DNA of 64,000 nt, from contig MEQL01000042.1 in NCBI GenBank assembly GCA_001770205.1, positions 1 through 64,000 on the forward strand. Reading direction: 5' to 3'. A program made the translations under genes and the position numbers. Source of the stretch: Bdellovibrionales bacterium RIFOXYD12_FULL_39_22 (lineage in GTDB: Bacteria; Bdellovibrionota; Bacteriovoracia; Bacteriovoracales; Bacteriovoracaceae). Below the pieces are notes generated by a model. That model was not told the DNA's origin, did not search any database, and was given only the letters and a program-made list of their open reading frames with translations. Shown one piece after another: positions 34,301-42,922 of this stretch; within the stretch, counting starts at the first letter, position 1, and every line of letters begins with the position of its first letter.

Positions 34301-36229
34301 TTAAAAACAATTAGATGTTGCATTACGCACTATTTTCACAACTTCATCCATCGATGTTTCCGGAGGACTATTTTTCTCTACGAGAAAGAAAAGCTCATCT
34401 AGTAAGCGCTGCTCCTCAACGCTGAGCTTGTCCATCTCCTTCAAAAGAAATTGTGCATCATCACTCTTTCTGGTTGTTTGATCCAACAATGTTTTAAGTG
34501 CTTTGCCCTTAGAATCAGGTGATAGTATCACTTCTGGTTGATAGTAATTTACCGGAAGTGCTTTGACAGATTGGCCCTCCGCTTTAATGGCCTCGGCAAG
34601 TTTAGCGGCACGAGCACTCTGGGCAGTGGCCTTGAGCCCTTTTAGCGCCACCATATCGAATCCGCCTGTCACCACATCTAGCGCATTGAAGGCCAAATTG
34701 AGATTTTTATTTTTCTTGGCCTCTTTAACTTTTTCCCATTCCGTCCATCCAGAAACAAAAAGGCCTTTACTGGTTGTATAGTCTTTGGCGGCATCCACCG
34801 TATCTTTCACTCCAACTGCGGCCAATCCAAAACCTCCAATAATAAATCCGGCCGGGCCAGTTAAAAGGCCTAGGCCAAACATACCAAATCCCCCTACTGC
34901 ATACAGACTCAAGTTTGAACTAACGGAGTGTTCATCTTTTAGATAGCAATAGGCCATCTGCTCTTCCATTAAACGTTCTTTAAATTTAGTATTTCCTTTA
35001 TTTTGTAAGGCAAAATTTGAAAAATGACTATTAACCAAATTGTCATTTAAATGCAAAAAACTACCCTCTTCTTTTGAACGATCTTCACAAATTCGTTGGG
35101 CCGCATTATCTATCTCTCCCATTAGTCTGTTCACTGCCGCACTGGCCAAACCATTCAATTTTTCAAAATTACCCAACTTGGCAGGCGTTGACATATCATC
35201 AAGTGAAAGCGGAAAATTTTCTTCTAGAATCTCTCCTCTTTTGCTAATGGCCTCGACACTACTTTTTAACTTGACGGCCAAATCACCTTCTCCTTCTAAG
35301 ATTTTTTGAATCTCTTCTACCGCTTCTCCTTTAGGGTCAAAGATCGATAGCATAGAGCTGGTAAGAGGCGAGGCCCCCAACTCTGCAAAAAATTTTGCTT
35401 CCTCTTGAAACAAAATAGGATATCCTTTGGCCACCTCATAATAGGGATCTAAATTCTTCTTCTCATATTCTTTTTTTAGTTTCTGAGCATTTTTATGACA
35501 CTTACTTTCAAAGGCATCTGGATCTGCGGCCTTGCGGGAAGAGGCCATACATTTATTGTTATCATCCGTATATATTTTTTTTGCCTTTTCTTTTATCTTC
35601 ATCATCGCCCCGGCCACAAAGGCCATGGGTATATGTGCCTCTAAAAGTTCCAATTGTTTTTGCTTGTCCTCTTTTACCTTTTTTAATCCAAAAATCTTTT
35701 CTTTTATTTTTTTAACCGCACTTTTGTCCGCAACTTCTTCTTCTCCGCAGTTAAGTGCTTTTCTCTCGCCCACATTGCTCGCGGCCGGATATGATTCGGC
35801 CCAGATGGCCTTATTATCCATTAGTGCCAAATATGTTTCATCAGAGATGCGTTTAGAAAAATCTAGGGCCAATCTTTTCACTGTATGCTTTTTCAAATCA
35901 AAGATGGAGTTAACCAGATCATCTTGCCTGATTGTTACCAATTGCCCTTCGGCATCACACTTCTTATCTACCACTTCATCACCAAAGGCCTTGGCATATT
36001 TTTTATCCTTATCAGTATAGACAGCACACATATCACGATTTTTTTTCCTTTCTATCTGCTGCGGAGTCATTCCACTCACAATATCTTCAGCGTCCACTTG
36101 TCCTTCCGCTCCCCACGCATCATACCCCTCCGCCTCGGCTTGCCCTTGGCCATAAGCAGGCGGAAAAATGCATATACACGACAAAACTGATATCATCACA
36201 AGTCGCTTACTTAATTTTAAAAAAATCAT
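34301..36229 (-). CDS. large secreted protein, unknown, with Gly-rich hydrophobic centre
   Basis: A 642-residue protein with a signal peptide (about 1-27, ending AYG), preceded by CGGAG. A charged, Lys/Glu-rich helical part fills 60-430, with spaced single cysteines. Residues about 445-485 are a Gly-rich hydrophobic segment (GGFGMFGLGLLTGPAGFIIGG in shortened form), like a pore or membrane-inserting hairpin. A soluble tail follows and ends in Cys-Phe. Known domains were not recognised. It lies alone between the SEC-C remnant and the Nudix gene and is transcribed from the other strand. Confidence 0.7.
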   Translation of the reverse strand: MIFLKLSKRLVMISVLSCICIFPPAYGQGQAEAEGYDAWGAEGQVDAEDIVSGMTPQQIERKKNRDMCAVYTDKDKKYAKAFGDEVVDKKCDAEGQLVTIRQDDLVNSIFDLKKHTVKRLALDFSKRISDETYLALMDNKAIWAESYPAASNVGERKALNCGEEEVADKSAVKKIKEKIFGLKKVKEDKQKQLELLEAHIPMAFVAGAMMKIKEKAKKIYTDDNNKCMASSRKAADPDAFESKCHKNAQKLKKEYEKKNLDPYYEVAKGYPILFQEEAKFFAELGASPLTSSMLSIFDPKGEAVEEIQKILEGEGDLAVKLKSSVEAISKRGEILEENFPLSLDDMSTPAKLGNFEKLNGLASAAVNRLMGEIDNAAQRICEDRSKEEGSFLHLNDNLVNSHFSNFALQNKGNTKFKERLMEEQMAYCYLKDEHSVSSNLSLYAVGGFGMFGLGLLTGPAGFIIGGFGLAAVGVKDTVDAAKDYTTSKGLFVSGWTEWEKVKEAKKNKNLNLAFNALDVVTGGFDMVALKGLKATAQSARAAKLAEAIKAEGQSVKALPVNYYQPEVILSPDSKGKALKTLLDQTTRKSDDAQFLLKEMDKLSVEEQRLLDELFFLVEKNSPPETSMDEVVKIVRNATSNCF

Positions 36230-36350
36230 GGATCACTCCGAATATTTTGTTAGTAATAAAAAAGTACCTCCACACAAACATGGTTGCTTATCGTCAAAGA
36301 AAAAATGATATTTAGGCAAAACTTGAGTAAAACTTGGAGTAAAATTAACA

Positions 36351-36863
36351 TTACATGCGAATTTTTTTAGAAATTATACGATATTTCAATTCCCATAACG
36401 CTGTTTTATTGCTGTCCCACTTTACAACTTCAATGGCCTCCTTATAGGGAAGCCATTGCACCGACTCAAAATAGTCGGCCAATAAAAAATTAAAATCATA
36501 TGGGATATTAACGGCGTAACAAGTTTCAGGAATAACTACGATATCATCACCCCATTGATCCTCAATAATGTATTCTACCGGGATCATAGCTTTTGAATCT
36601 AATTGAAAAAAAATAAAATGAGAGGGAATCCCTAACGCCTCTTTGGCCGACCGTATTGCGGAATCCATTGGAAATTCATTGGCCTGTGCTTGTCCGGCCA
36701 AGGCCTGCCAGTGATTTTCCACTTTTTTCTTTACTACCGCAAATTCTAGGTCAAAAGGAGCACCATCTTTTTGTCTAAAACGATAGGGAAAAAGCAAAAT
36801 TTTAAAGGGGCCATTTTTTGTCATAAATTTATAAACCAAAAATAACCGATCCCGACGACGCAT
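36351..36863 (-). CDS. Nudix-fold protein with degenerate Nudix box
   Basis: A 170-residue protein in the style of small Nudix hydrolases (KILLFPYRF, WQALAGQAQ). The box GxxxxxExxxxxxxREUxEExGU is mostly kept (Gly57, Glu63, Arg71, Glu75, Gly78, Ile79), but the Glu after Arg is Ser72 and the second metal-binding Glu is Ala76. Activity may therefore be lost or changed. The start could also be an in-frame ATG at 36824, since residues 1-13 are atypical. It is divergent from the HD-GYP gene across 165 bases. Confidence 0.7.
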   Translation of the reverse strand: MRRRDRLFLVYKFMTKNGPFKILLFPYRFRQKDGAPFDLEFAVVKKKVENHWQALAGQAQANEFPMDSAIRSAKEALGIPSHFIFFQLDSKAMIPVEYIIEDQWGDDIVVIPETCYAVNIPYDFNFLLADYFESVQWLPYKEAIEVVKWDSNKTALWELKYRIISKKIRM

Positions 36864-36925
36864 AAAAAAGCTTATGGAATCCTGTCGGCCAAATTATCGG
36901 CCCTTTGCGACAAAATGTATAGGTG

Positions 36926-36954
36926 AAAATTGTACCCTTGAGTATTACAATTTT
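36926..36954 (+). promoter_or_regulatory. first leader hairpin upstream of HD-GYP gene
   Basis: AAAATTGTA (36926-36934) and TACAATTTT (36946-36954) form a perfect 9-bp stem with an 11-base loop. It is 12 bases before a second, terminator-like hairpin. It may be a protein-binding operator or the switch part of an attenuator. Confidence 0.5.
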
Positions 36955-36965
36955 TACTTTTTTAA

Positions 36966-37001
36966 AAAAAATAACCAACTTTTTTTCTCTGGTTATTTTT
37001 T
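36966..37001 (+). terminator. terminator-like hairpin in the HD-GYP leader
   Basis: AAAAAATAACCA (36966-36977) and TGGTTATTTTTT (36990-37001) form a perfect 12-bp stem with a 12-base loop, ending in a T-run. It lies 28 bases before the ATG at 37029. Because the flanking genes diverge, it cannot be the end of either, so it is more likely an attenuator or the end of a short leader RNA. Confidence 0.6.
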
Positions 37002-37028
37002 GCTAATTATTTTAAAAAATTTGACGAA

Positions 37029-38774
37029 ATGCTCCCTGCTATGATGGCAAACTCTTTGGCAAAAAAACTAAGCAAAAAATTCAAAATACTGGATAAGTAT
37101 TCCAAGTTACTCTCCAATGAAAAAAATCATACTCGTCTATTAGAGTTGATTTTGTTAGCAGTAAAAGAAATTACTCATGCTGATGGAGGAACCCTTTATA
37201 CTCCCACCGCCAACAAAAGCTTAAAATATGAGATATTATTAAACTCATCTCTAGGCCTACATATGGGTGGAACTTCCAGCACGGGAATAACTTTTCGTGA
37301 TCTTCCCATCTATGATCCACTAACCAACAAGGAAAACCTCTCCAATATTGCCTGTGCCTGTTTTTTGAGCGGGGAAATTATCAACGTTTTAGACGCTTAT
37401 GACAGCACTAAGTATAATTTTGAGGGGACTAAAACCTTTGATCGCGAAACTGGTTATAAAACTACCTCCGTTTTAACAATTCCGCTGATAAATTTAGATG
37501 GAACCGTTATTGGAGTAATTCAACTTATCAACGCACAAAAAGATAACGGAAAGGTTGAACAATTTCAATCGGAGGACATTGCATTTGCGGAGTTTTTGAG
37601 TACCCATGCTGCTATCACCCTGACAAATTTCCAGCTCACAATTGAGTTTGCCAATCTTTTTGAATCTTTGGCCAAAGTTATAGCTACGGCCATCGACGAT
37701 AAATCCCCCTACACCGGCAATCACTGCTATAGAGTTCCCGAAATTACTATGATGCTAACTGATGCGGTAATGAAAACAGAAGATGGCCCACTTAAAGACT
37801 TGGCCTTTTCAGAAGATGGGTTAGTGGAAATAAAAATGGCCGCACTTTTACATGATTGCGGAAAAGTTAGTACACCTGTCCACGTTATTGATAAGGCAAC
37901 AAAATTAGAAACAATTAGCGATCGCATTCATTTGGTGGAGGCACGCTTTGAAATTTTAAAAAGAGATGCGGAAATAGAGTATCTAAAAAAACGCCTGGCC
38001 AATTCAGAAGAGGGAAAGACTTTCAATATAGAGGAAAGCAAAAAAATATATCAGAAAAAGGTTGCCCGCTATAATATAGATTTTGATTTTTTAAAACAGT
38101 GCAATGTTGGTTCAGAGTATATGCATAAAACCAAACAAGCACGCATCCACAAAATCGCTGAATACCAATGGAAAAATGGAAATGGGCAGCTGGTACCCGT
38201 GCTAACTCAAAATGAGGTAGAAAATCTTACCATTCCCAAAGGTACTCTGACTAAGTCGGAAAAAGATCTTATCAATCATCACATTGTCATTACTGAAAGA
38301 ATGCTAGGACAACTCTCCTTTCCCAAACATCTAAAAAATATTCCGGCCATCGCAGCAGCACATCATGAAAAAGTAAATGGTACTGGTTATCCACACGCGC
38401 TCAAGGGAGATCAGATTCCCGTTCAGGCAAAAATTTTGGGTATTGCAGATATTTTTGAGGCACTTACTGCCAAAGATCGACCATATAAGAAGGGAAAGGC
38501 ATTAAGCGAGACGTTATTTATACTGGGAAAAATGGTAGAAAATGGAGAGCTAGATCAAGACATTTTCAATATTTTTATGGATAATAAAATTTACTTACAA
38601 TACGCCAATAAGTACCTCGACCCCGCCCAAATTGACTCGGTAAATGAAGAGATTATTCCTGGGTATATCCCCAAAAGCAAGCGTAGTGCCACCAAAGATA
38701 ACGTTATTCAACTCCCCAGCAAGGAGAAAGCGCAAGAAGACGTCGGCGGAGAAAACATCAAGAAAGTGGCCTAG
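37029..38774 (+). CDS. GAF and HD-GYP domain cyclic-di-GMP phosphodiesterase
   Basis: A 581-residue cytoplasmic protein. A GAF sensor domain spans about 40-200 (HADGGTLY, TIPLINLDGTVIGVIQLINA). An HD-GYP domain follows, with His275-Asp276 in LLHDCGKVSTP, His-His at 445-446 in AAHHEKVNGTGYP and Gly-Tyr-Pro at 453-455. About 100 extra residues (about 300-400) separate the first and second metal motifs, longer than usual. It should hydrolyse cyclic di-GMP in response to a small ligand. No ribosome binding site is clear, and the start could be 12-15 bases later at MMANS. Confidence 0.93.
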   Translation: MLPAMMANSLAKKLSKKFKILDKYSKLLSNEKNHTRLLELILLAVKEITHADGGTLYTPTANKSLKYEILLNSSLGLHMGGTSSTGITFRDLPIYDPLTNKENLSNIACACFLSGEIINVLDAYDSTKYNFEGTKTFDRETGYKTTSVLTIPLINLDGTVIGVIQLINAQKDNGKVEQFQSEDIAFAEFLSTHAAITLTNFQLTIEFANLFESLAKVIATAIDDKSPYTGNHCYRVPEITMMLTDAVMKTEDGPLKDLAFSEDGLVEIKMAALLHDCGKVSTPVHVIDKATKLETISDRIHLVEARFEILKRDAEIEYLKKRLANSEEGKTFNIEESKKIYQKKVARYNIDFDFLKQCNVGSEYMHKTKQARIHKIAEYQWKNGNGQLVPVLTQNEVENLTIPKGTLTKSEKDLINHHIVITERMLGQLSFPKHLKNIPAIAAAHHEKVNGTGYPHALKGDQIPVQAKILGIADIFEALTAKDRPYKKGKALSETLFILGKMVENGELDQDIFNIFMDNKIYLQYANKYLDPAQIDSVNEEIIPGYIPKSKRSATKDNVIQLPSKEKAQEDVGGENIKKVA

Positions 38775-38847
38775 TCAGCAGCAAGTATTTTTTACACACC
38801 AACACTGTCAATTAAATATTTCATCCCAATAATGATATATTACTTCT

Positions 38848-39954
38848 ATGCGACTTCTCACCATTTTTATACTCTCCTGGACACTACTTGCTCCTCTTTA
38901 TGGAAAGGCGACTTCATCCTATGGCCTTAGCAAGCTAGGCCCGCGCTTTGAGGGATGGTATGCTCGCATTAGCGATCGCGATGGAAAGCGCTCTATTGCT
39001 TTAATAGTTGGTTCATTTTTAGAGACAAAAATCCCTTTCTCTCCTCACATCCCTATGCCAGGGTATCTGGCCATCTTGGTTAGTGATGGCGTTAATGAAT
39101 TAAAAGTATATGAAACATTTCCAAATAAAACGTCCCTTACCATCAACGAAGAGGCGACCTTTAACGAAAATCCCATCGCCCGCTGCGGCCCTTGGCAACT
39201 TAATATTTGCAGCAATTTTTCCTGGGATGCTCCCGGATTTGGCCATATTGACAATGAAAGTTTTGACCTAACTATCCCAGGAGAGATCAACTTTTCCGGA
39301 AACTTTTCTAACCCCATTTATTGGATGGACAATCCACTAAAAACACCAGAAGGAATGGCCACTCATTTACAAGTGATTCCTATTCACTGGTATGTTCACT
39401 CGTTGGGATCTATCTCCGAATATAGCTACCAAATAGATCAAGGGCCCACCATCCACTCCAGCGGATATGCTCATATCGAGAAAAATTGGGGCAAAAGCTT
39501 TCCTTCTCGCTGGATTTGGTCAGAAGGAATAAGTGATGATAATAAAGCTCATTACGCATTGGCCGGAGGGGAAGTAAAAATGGCAGGAGTTAATCTAACC
39601 GCCTTCTTGGCCGGAATACACACCTCCAAGATTAAATGGGATTTTCGCCCACAACAAGGAACATTATTTAAAAGTATAATCAATGGCCGACGCAGAACTT
39701 TGAGTTTGATCATGGCCAAACCAGGAAAACAATTAGTAATAGAATCCTCTGCACCAAAAAAATCTTTTGCTTACGTCTCGATTCCCACCGCAAACGGGTT
39801 TGTTAAAAATGGCGGGATTGAATCTTTCTTGGCCACCACCTCCATTTATGCCTATGAGGTTGATGTCAGCGGTAAGGCCACCCTCGTTGAATCAAAAATA
39901 TTTAACAATGCGGCCTTAGAATTTGGGGCAAACTATATGTATGAAGAACAGTAA
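38848..39954 (+). CDS. secreted tocopherol-cyclase-like protein
   Basis: A 368-residue protein with a signal peptide (1-21). The body resembles the tocopherol cyclase family: FEGWYARI near the start and GYAHIEKNWGKSFPSRW near residue 208, matching the family's EKNWG and FPxxW segment. Plant members close the tocopherol ring in plastids. Bacterial relatives have no settled role. The exported form is odd for a lipid cyclase, so a hydroxylated-lipid or lipocalin-like binding role is possible. A TATATT six bases before the ATG and the lack of a binding site suggest a leaderless message. Confidence 0.75.
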   Translation: MRLLTIFILSWTLLAPLYGKATSSYGLSKLGPRFEGWYARISDRDGKRSIALIVGSFLETKIPFSPHIPMPGYLAILVSDGVNELKVYETFPNKTSLTINEEATFNENPIARCGPWQLNICSNFSWDAPGFGHIDNESFDLTIPGEINFSGNFSNPIYWMDNPLKTPEGMATHLQVIPIHWYVHSLGSISEYSYQIDQGPTIHSSGYAHIEKNWGKSFPSRWIWSEGISDDNKAHYALAGGEVKMAGVNLTAFLAGIHTSKIKWDFRPQQGTLFKSIINGRRRTLSLIMAKPGKQLVIESSAPKKSFAYVSIPTANGFVKNGGIESFLATTSIYAYEVDVSGKATLVESKIFNNAALEFGANYMYEEQ

Positions 39955-39966
39955 ATGACTACTTTG

Positions 39967-40881
39967 CTATGGCCCAACATCGATTAGAACAATGCTACTC
40001 CCGACCTTCTCCTGCAAAAATTTCTCTACCGTGTTCTTTAATCTTTCTAAATCAACAAACTGCTTTGCCTCTATAGGACGAAATTGACAATAAACTCTAT
40101 TCCCTTTAATGGCCAACAGCTCCGCTTGACAATTTTTCTTACTAATGATTCCTGGCAACAATTCCTGCATGGTCTCATAAATTATCATTTTTTGATCATT
40201 CGTTAGCTCTGTCACTGGCCGCCAAATCTTTGACAGATCACTTTTTAAAATGGTTTCAATTTCTGGCAGACACTTCCCACAACCACTTCCGGCCAATTGC
40301 CATTTTTTTATCTCTTCAACGGTAGTCAATCCCTCTGCAACTATCACAGATAACAGCTGATCTTTTGAAGTACGCAAACAATTACATAGTTGGCCAGCAT
40401 TCTCACTATTTTTATCATGCAAAACAATTTCCTTTAAACTAACTTTACGACGATTGGCCCAATCAATAATAGCATTTTTTAATACTTCCGCTCCCATAAC
40501 GGAGCAATGTATCTTTTGCTCAGGCATGCCCCCCAAATAGCGAACAATATCTTCAGTGGTAATTCCCAGAGCGGCCAATGGGGTTGGCCGAGAATCTTCC
40601 AAAATAGCACACAATGCCTCGGAGGCAGCAATGGCCGATGTACAACCAAAAGTTTGATAACGGGCCTGGTAAATACGATCAAGAGATGGATTAGATCCCT
40701 GCTCAATTTTTAGATAAAATTTGATAGCGTCTCCGCACTCTAAAGACCCATGCATTCCAATCGCATCAGCATCGGGAATAATCCCCATAAATGAATTGGC
40801 ATCCCCCATCAACGCATTCAAAAATAGATCTACGGTTTTATCGCTATAATTCCAGGCCATATGGCCACAAAAACTATCCAT
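39967..40881 (-). CDS. NifU-like iron-sulfur cluster scaffold
   Basis: About 304 residues from the ATG at 40881 (a TTG at 40899 would add six). The IscU-like domain keeps its three cysteines (55, 86 and 132 counting from the TTG, in SLECGDAIKFY, FGCTSAIAA and IHCSVMGAEVL). A bacterioferredoxin-associated (BFD) [2Fe-2S] domain has LCNCLRTS and SGCGKCLPEIE (172, 174, 207, 210). The last 80 residues match the NifU C-terminal fold, but the CxxC is missing. It gives clusters to client proteins, perhaps the polyferredoxin here. No nifS is adjacent. The C-terminal cluster site is likely lost. Confidence 0.85.
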   Translation of the reverse strand: MDSFCGHMAWNYSDKTVDLFLNALMGDANSFMGIIPDADAIGMHGSLECGDAIKFYLKIEQGSNPSLDRIYQARYQTFGCTSAIAASEALCAILEDSRPTPLAALGITTEDIVRYLGGMPEQKIHCSVMGAEVLKNAIIDWANRRKVSLKEIVLHDKNSENAGQLCNCLRTSKDQLLSVIVAEGLTTVEEIKKWQLAGSGCGKCLPEIETILKSDLSKIWRPVTELTNDQKMIIYETMQELLPGIISKKNCQAELLAIKGNRVYCQFRPIEAKQFVDLERLKNTVEKFLQEKVGSSIVLIDVGP

Positions 40882-40945
40882 AAAATGAACATTCGTCAAT
40901 TAGGTGTTAGACCATTTGCCTTTTTATTGCTATAAATATTTCCTT

Positions 40946-41860
40946 ATGCAAAAACTCATTATCCTACTTGTTATTGCAAGCTTTTTTGGTTGTTCATCCA
41001 TCAAAGCACTAAATGATAAAGACGATAAATTTCCAAAGAAAGTAGCATCTTTGCCTTCACCAATTATACTAACCTCCAATACGCCTCAAGCTATTTCTCC
41101 GGGGGAAATTAAATTTATTAAACTGCCATTGCCTTCTGCGAACACGCATGTGGAGAAAATCCAATGTAAAAATCGACAAATTCCTTTTGTCATTACCACT
41201 GATAAACTACTTAAATTTTTTTTGGCGGAAAGCTATTTTTCAGAACTGACCCCCTTTGACTGCAAACTTTTCTATGCTGCCGGTGGCCAGCAATATATTG
41301 ACACTATTTTTCAATTCAGTATCATCAAAAGAGATTATAAAAATGAATTTATCAATGTTGCCCAAGACAAGGTAACCCTCTCTGATGAAGATTTGCGCCA
41401 AGTAATCGCAGAGCGTGAAAGGTTAAAAGCAGTCTATACCAACTCCTCTTCAACTCCACTCTTTGCTGGAAAATTTCATCTCCCTCTAACTTCAAAAATA
41501 ACTAGTACCTACGGGAATAAGCGCACCTTTAACAATAATAAATCTACCCAACACCTAGGAATTGATTTTCGTGCCCCGGTGGGAACCCCCATTCCGGCCA
41601 CTAACGCCGGCAAAGTAGTCTTTGCTGGAGATCTTTTTTTCTCGGGAAAAAGCGTTATTATCGATCATGGACTTAACCTCTTTACGCTCTACGGCCATCT
41701 TTCTAAAATTTTGGTAACAGAAGGAAATATAATTGGCGCAAATACGCTGATTGGCCATGCTGGGCGAACTGGCCGAGTAAGTGGGCCGCATCTTCATTGG
41801 GGTGTGCGTGTTCATGACGAGTGGGTGGATGGACAATCTTTGGTAAATTTAGAAATATAA
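40946..41860 (+). CDS. M23 family peptidoglycan endopeptidase lipoprotein
   Basis: About 304 residues from the ATG at 40946, where the lipoprotein signal ends in SFFGCSS. The frame's earlier GTG at 40904 is not needed. The LytM/M23 domain fills the last 130 residues, with metal ligands in QHLGIDFRAP and GPHLHWGVRVH and the companion YGHLSKI. It should cut peptide crosslinks of peptidoglycan from the outer-membrane side. TATAAA lies nine bases upstream and no binding site is visible. It is 13 bases before an M14 peptidase gene, a pairing that suits wall turnover. Confidence 0.9.
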   Translation: MQKLIILLVIASFFGCSSIKALNDKDDKFPKKVASLPSPIILTSNTPQAISPGEIKFIKLPLPSANTHVEKIQCKNRQIPFVITTDKLLKFFLAESYFSELTPFDCKLFYAAGGQQYIDTIFQFSIIKRDYKNEFINVAQDKVTLSDEDLRQVIAERERLKAVYTNSSSTPLFAGKFHLPLTSKITSTYGNKRTFNNNKSTQHLGIDFRAPVGTPIPATNAGKVVFAGDLFFSGKSVIIDHGLNLFTLYGHLSKILVTEGNIIGANTLIGHAGRTGRVSGPHLHWGVRVHDEWVDGQSLVNLEI

Positions 41861-41873
41861 CTGGATAAACATT

Positions 41874-42914
41874 ATGAACATTGTAACCATTATAAAAAAC
41901 TCAAAACTAATTATCGTTGCAGTACTATTTCTTGGTATTTTTTTAAAACTAAATTTACTACCACAATCCTCTCTGGCCAATAATACCGAAAAGGCCAATA
42001 TCGATAAAAACCTTGTGGACTTTTGTAATATTTTTAATGCCAAAATAAAGCAATACAACTGGAATAAAATTGTATGCAACCCCAAAACTTGGCAATGGGA
42101 TAAAAAATATATTACGCCTAAAGGGAATCCACTAGTCTATCAGGCCTTTTTACATAACCCCACAAGCAGCACTACTTTGATTTTGTGTGGAGTTCATGGT
42201 GATGAACTCCCCTCTTCCTACCAATGTATTCATCTGGTACGCGATATTGTATTTGATAATCCGGCGCTTTATAAAAACAGTAATGTGGTTATCGCTCCTC
42301 TAGTAAATCCTGACGGTTTTTTTGCGGCCAAACCAACACGCCAAAATAGCAACGGGATCGACTTAAATCGCAATTTCCCCACCAAAGACTTTGACCTCTC
42401 GGCCATTGTTGATTGGAAAAAAGATGGAAAATCAAACCCACGCAAATATCCCGGCAGTAAAGGTGGATCGGAAATTGAAACCCAATTTCAAGTCATGCTA
42501 CTAGATAAATTTCACCCTGATAAGATTATTTCTATCCACTCTCCATACGGTTGGCTAGATATTGACGCTACTCCTAAAGAAGATCCTTCCATGGATGAAC
42601 CAGAAGGAATGCAGTTTGGGCCATTTAAATCTCTTTTTGAAACGGCCAATGCCTTAGGTAAAGAGATGAGCAAAAAAAGTAACAACTTTCCCATCGCTAA
42701 CTTTAGAGTTTTTCCTGGTTCATTGGGAAATTATGCGGCCAATGAACGAAGAATTCCCACTTACACGGTTGAACTAAAAACCTCTTCCGCTTTTCATGCT
42801 GATAGCTACTGGAAAATTATGCGCTCGGCCTACATAGCTGCTATCAAATATAAAATTCCCAAAGAGTTAGCAAAAAAACGAGAAGACCTCTCTACCTCGA
42901 CAACACAAAATTAA
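41874..42914 (+). CDS. M14 family zinc carboxypeptidase, murein-amidase-like
   Basis: A 346-residue protein with an N-terminal signal or anchor (about 8-30). Zinc ligands are in GVHGDELPSSY and SIHSPYGWLD, substrate-binding Arg in GIDLNRNFP and the catalytic Glu in YTVELKTS. Length and motifs fit MpaA-like or gamma-D-glutamyl-diaminopimelate amidases that process wall peptides. It shares a transcript with the M23 gene. The N-terminal region from 45-75 is unassigned. The 3' end nearly touches the convergent kinase gene. Confidence 0.88.
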   Translation: MNIVTIIKNSKLIIVAVLFLGIFLKLNLLPQSSLANNTEKANIDKNLVDFCNIFNAKIKQYNWNKIVCNPKTWQWDKKYITPKGNPLVYQAFLHNPTSSTTLILCGVHGDELPSSYQCIHLVRDIVFDNPALYKNSNVVIAPLVNPDGFFAAKPTRQNSNGIDLNRNFPTKDFDLSAIVDWKKDGKSNPRKYPGSKGGSEIETQFQVMLLDKFHPDKIISIHSPYGWLDIDATPKEDPSMDEPEGMQFGPFKSLFETANALGKEMSKKSNNFPIANFRVFPGSLGNYAANERRIPTYTVELKTSSAFHADSYWKIMRSAYIAAIKYKIPKELAKKREDLSTSTTQN

Positions 42915-42922
42915 AAAAATTT

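Noticed and set aside
35532-36020. 162-codon plus-strand ORF opposite the 642-residue exported protein
   Set aside because: It is rich in Ser and Phe from reading Lys/Glu codons backwards, has no binding site and no domain.
36864-37028. Cyclic-di-GMP (GEMM-type) riboswitch before HD-GYP
   Set aside because: The conserved bases of that riboswitch class are not present. Only the two plain hairpins are supported.
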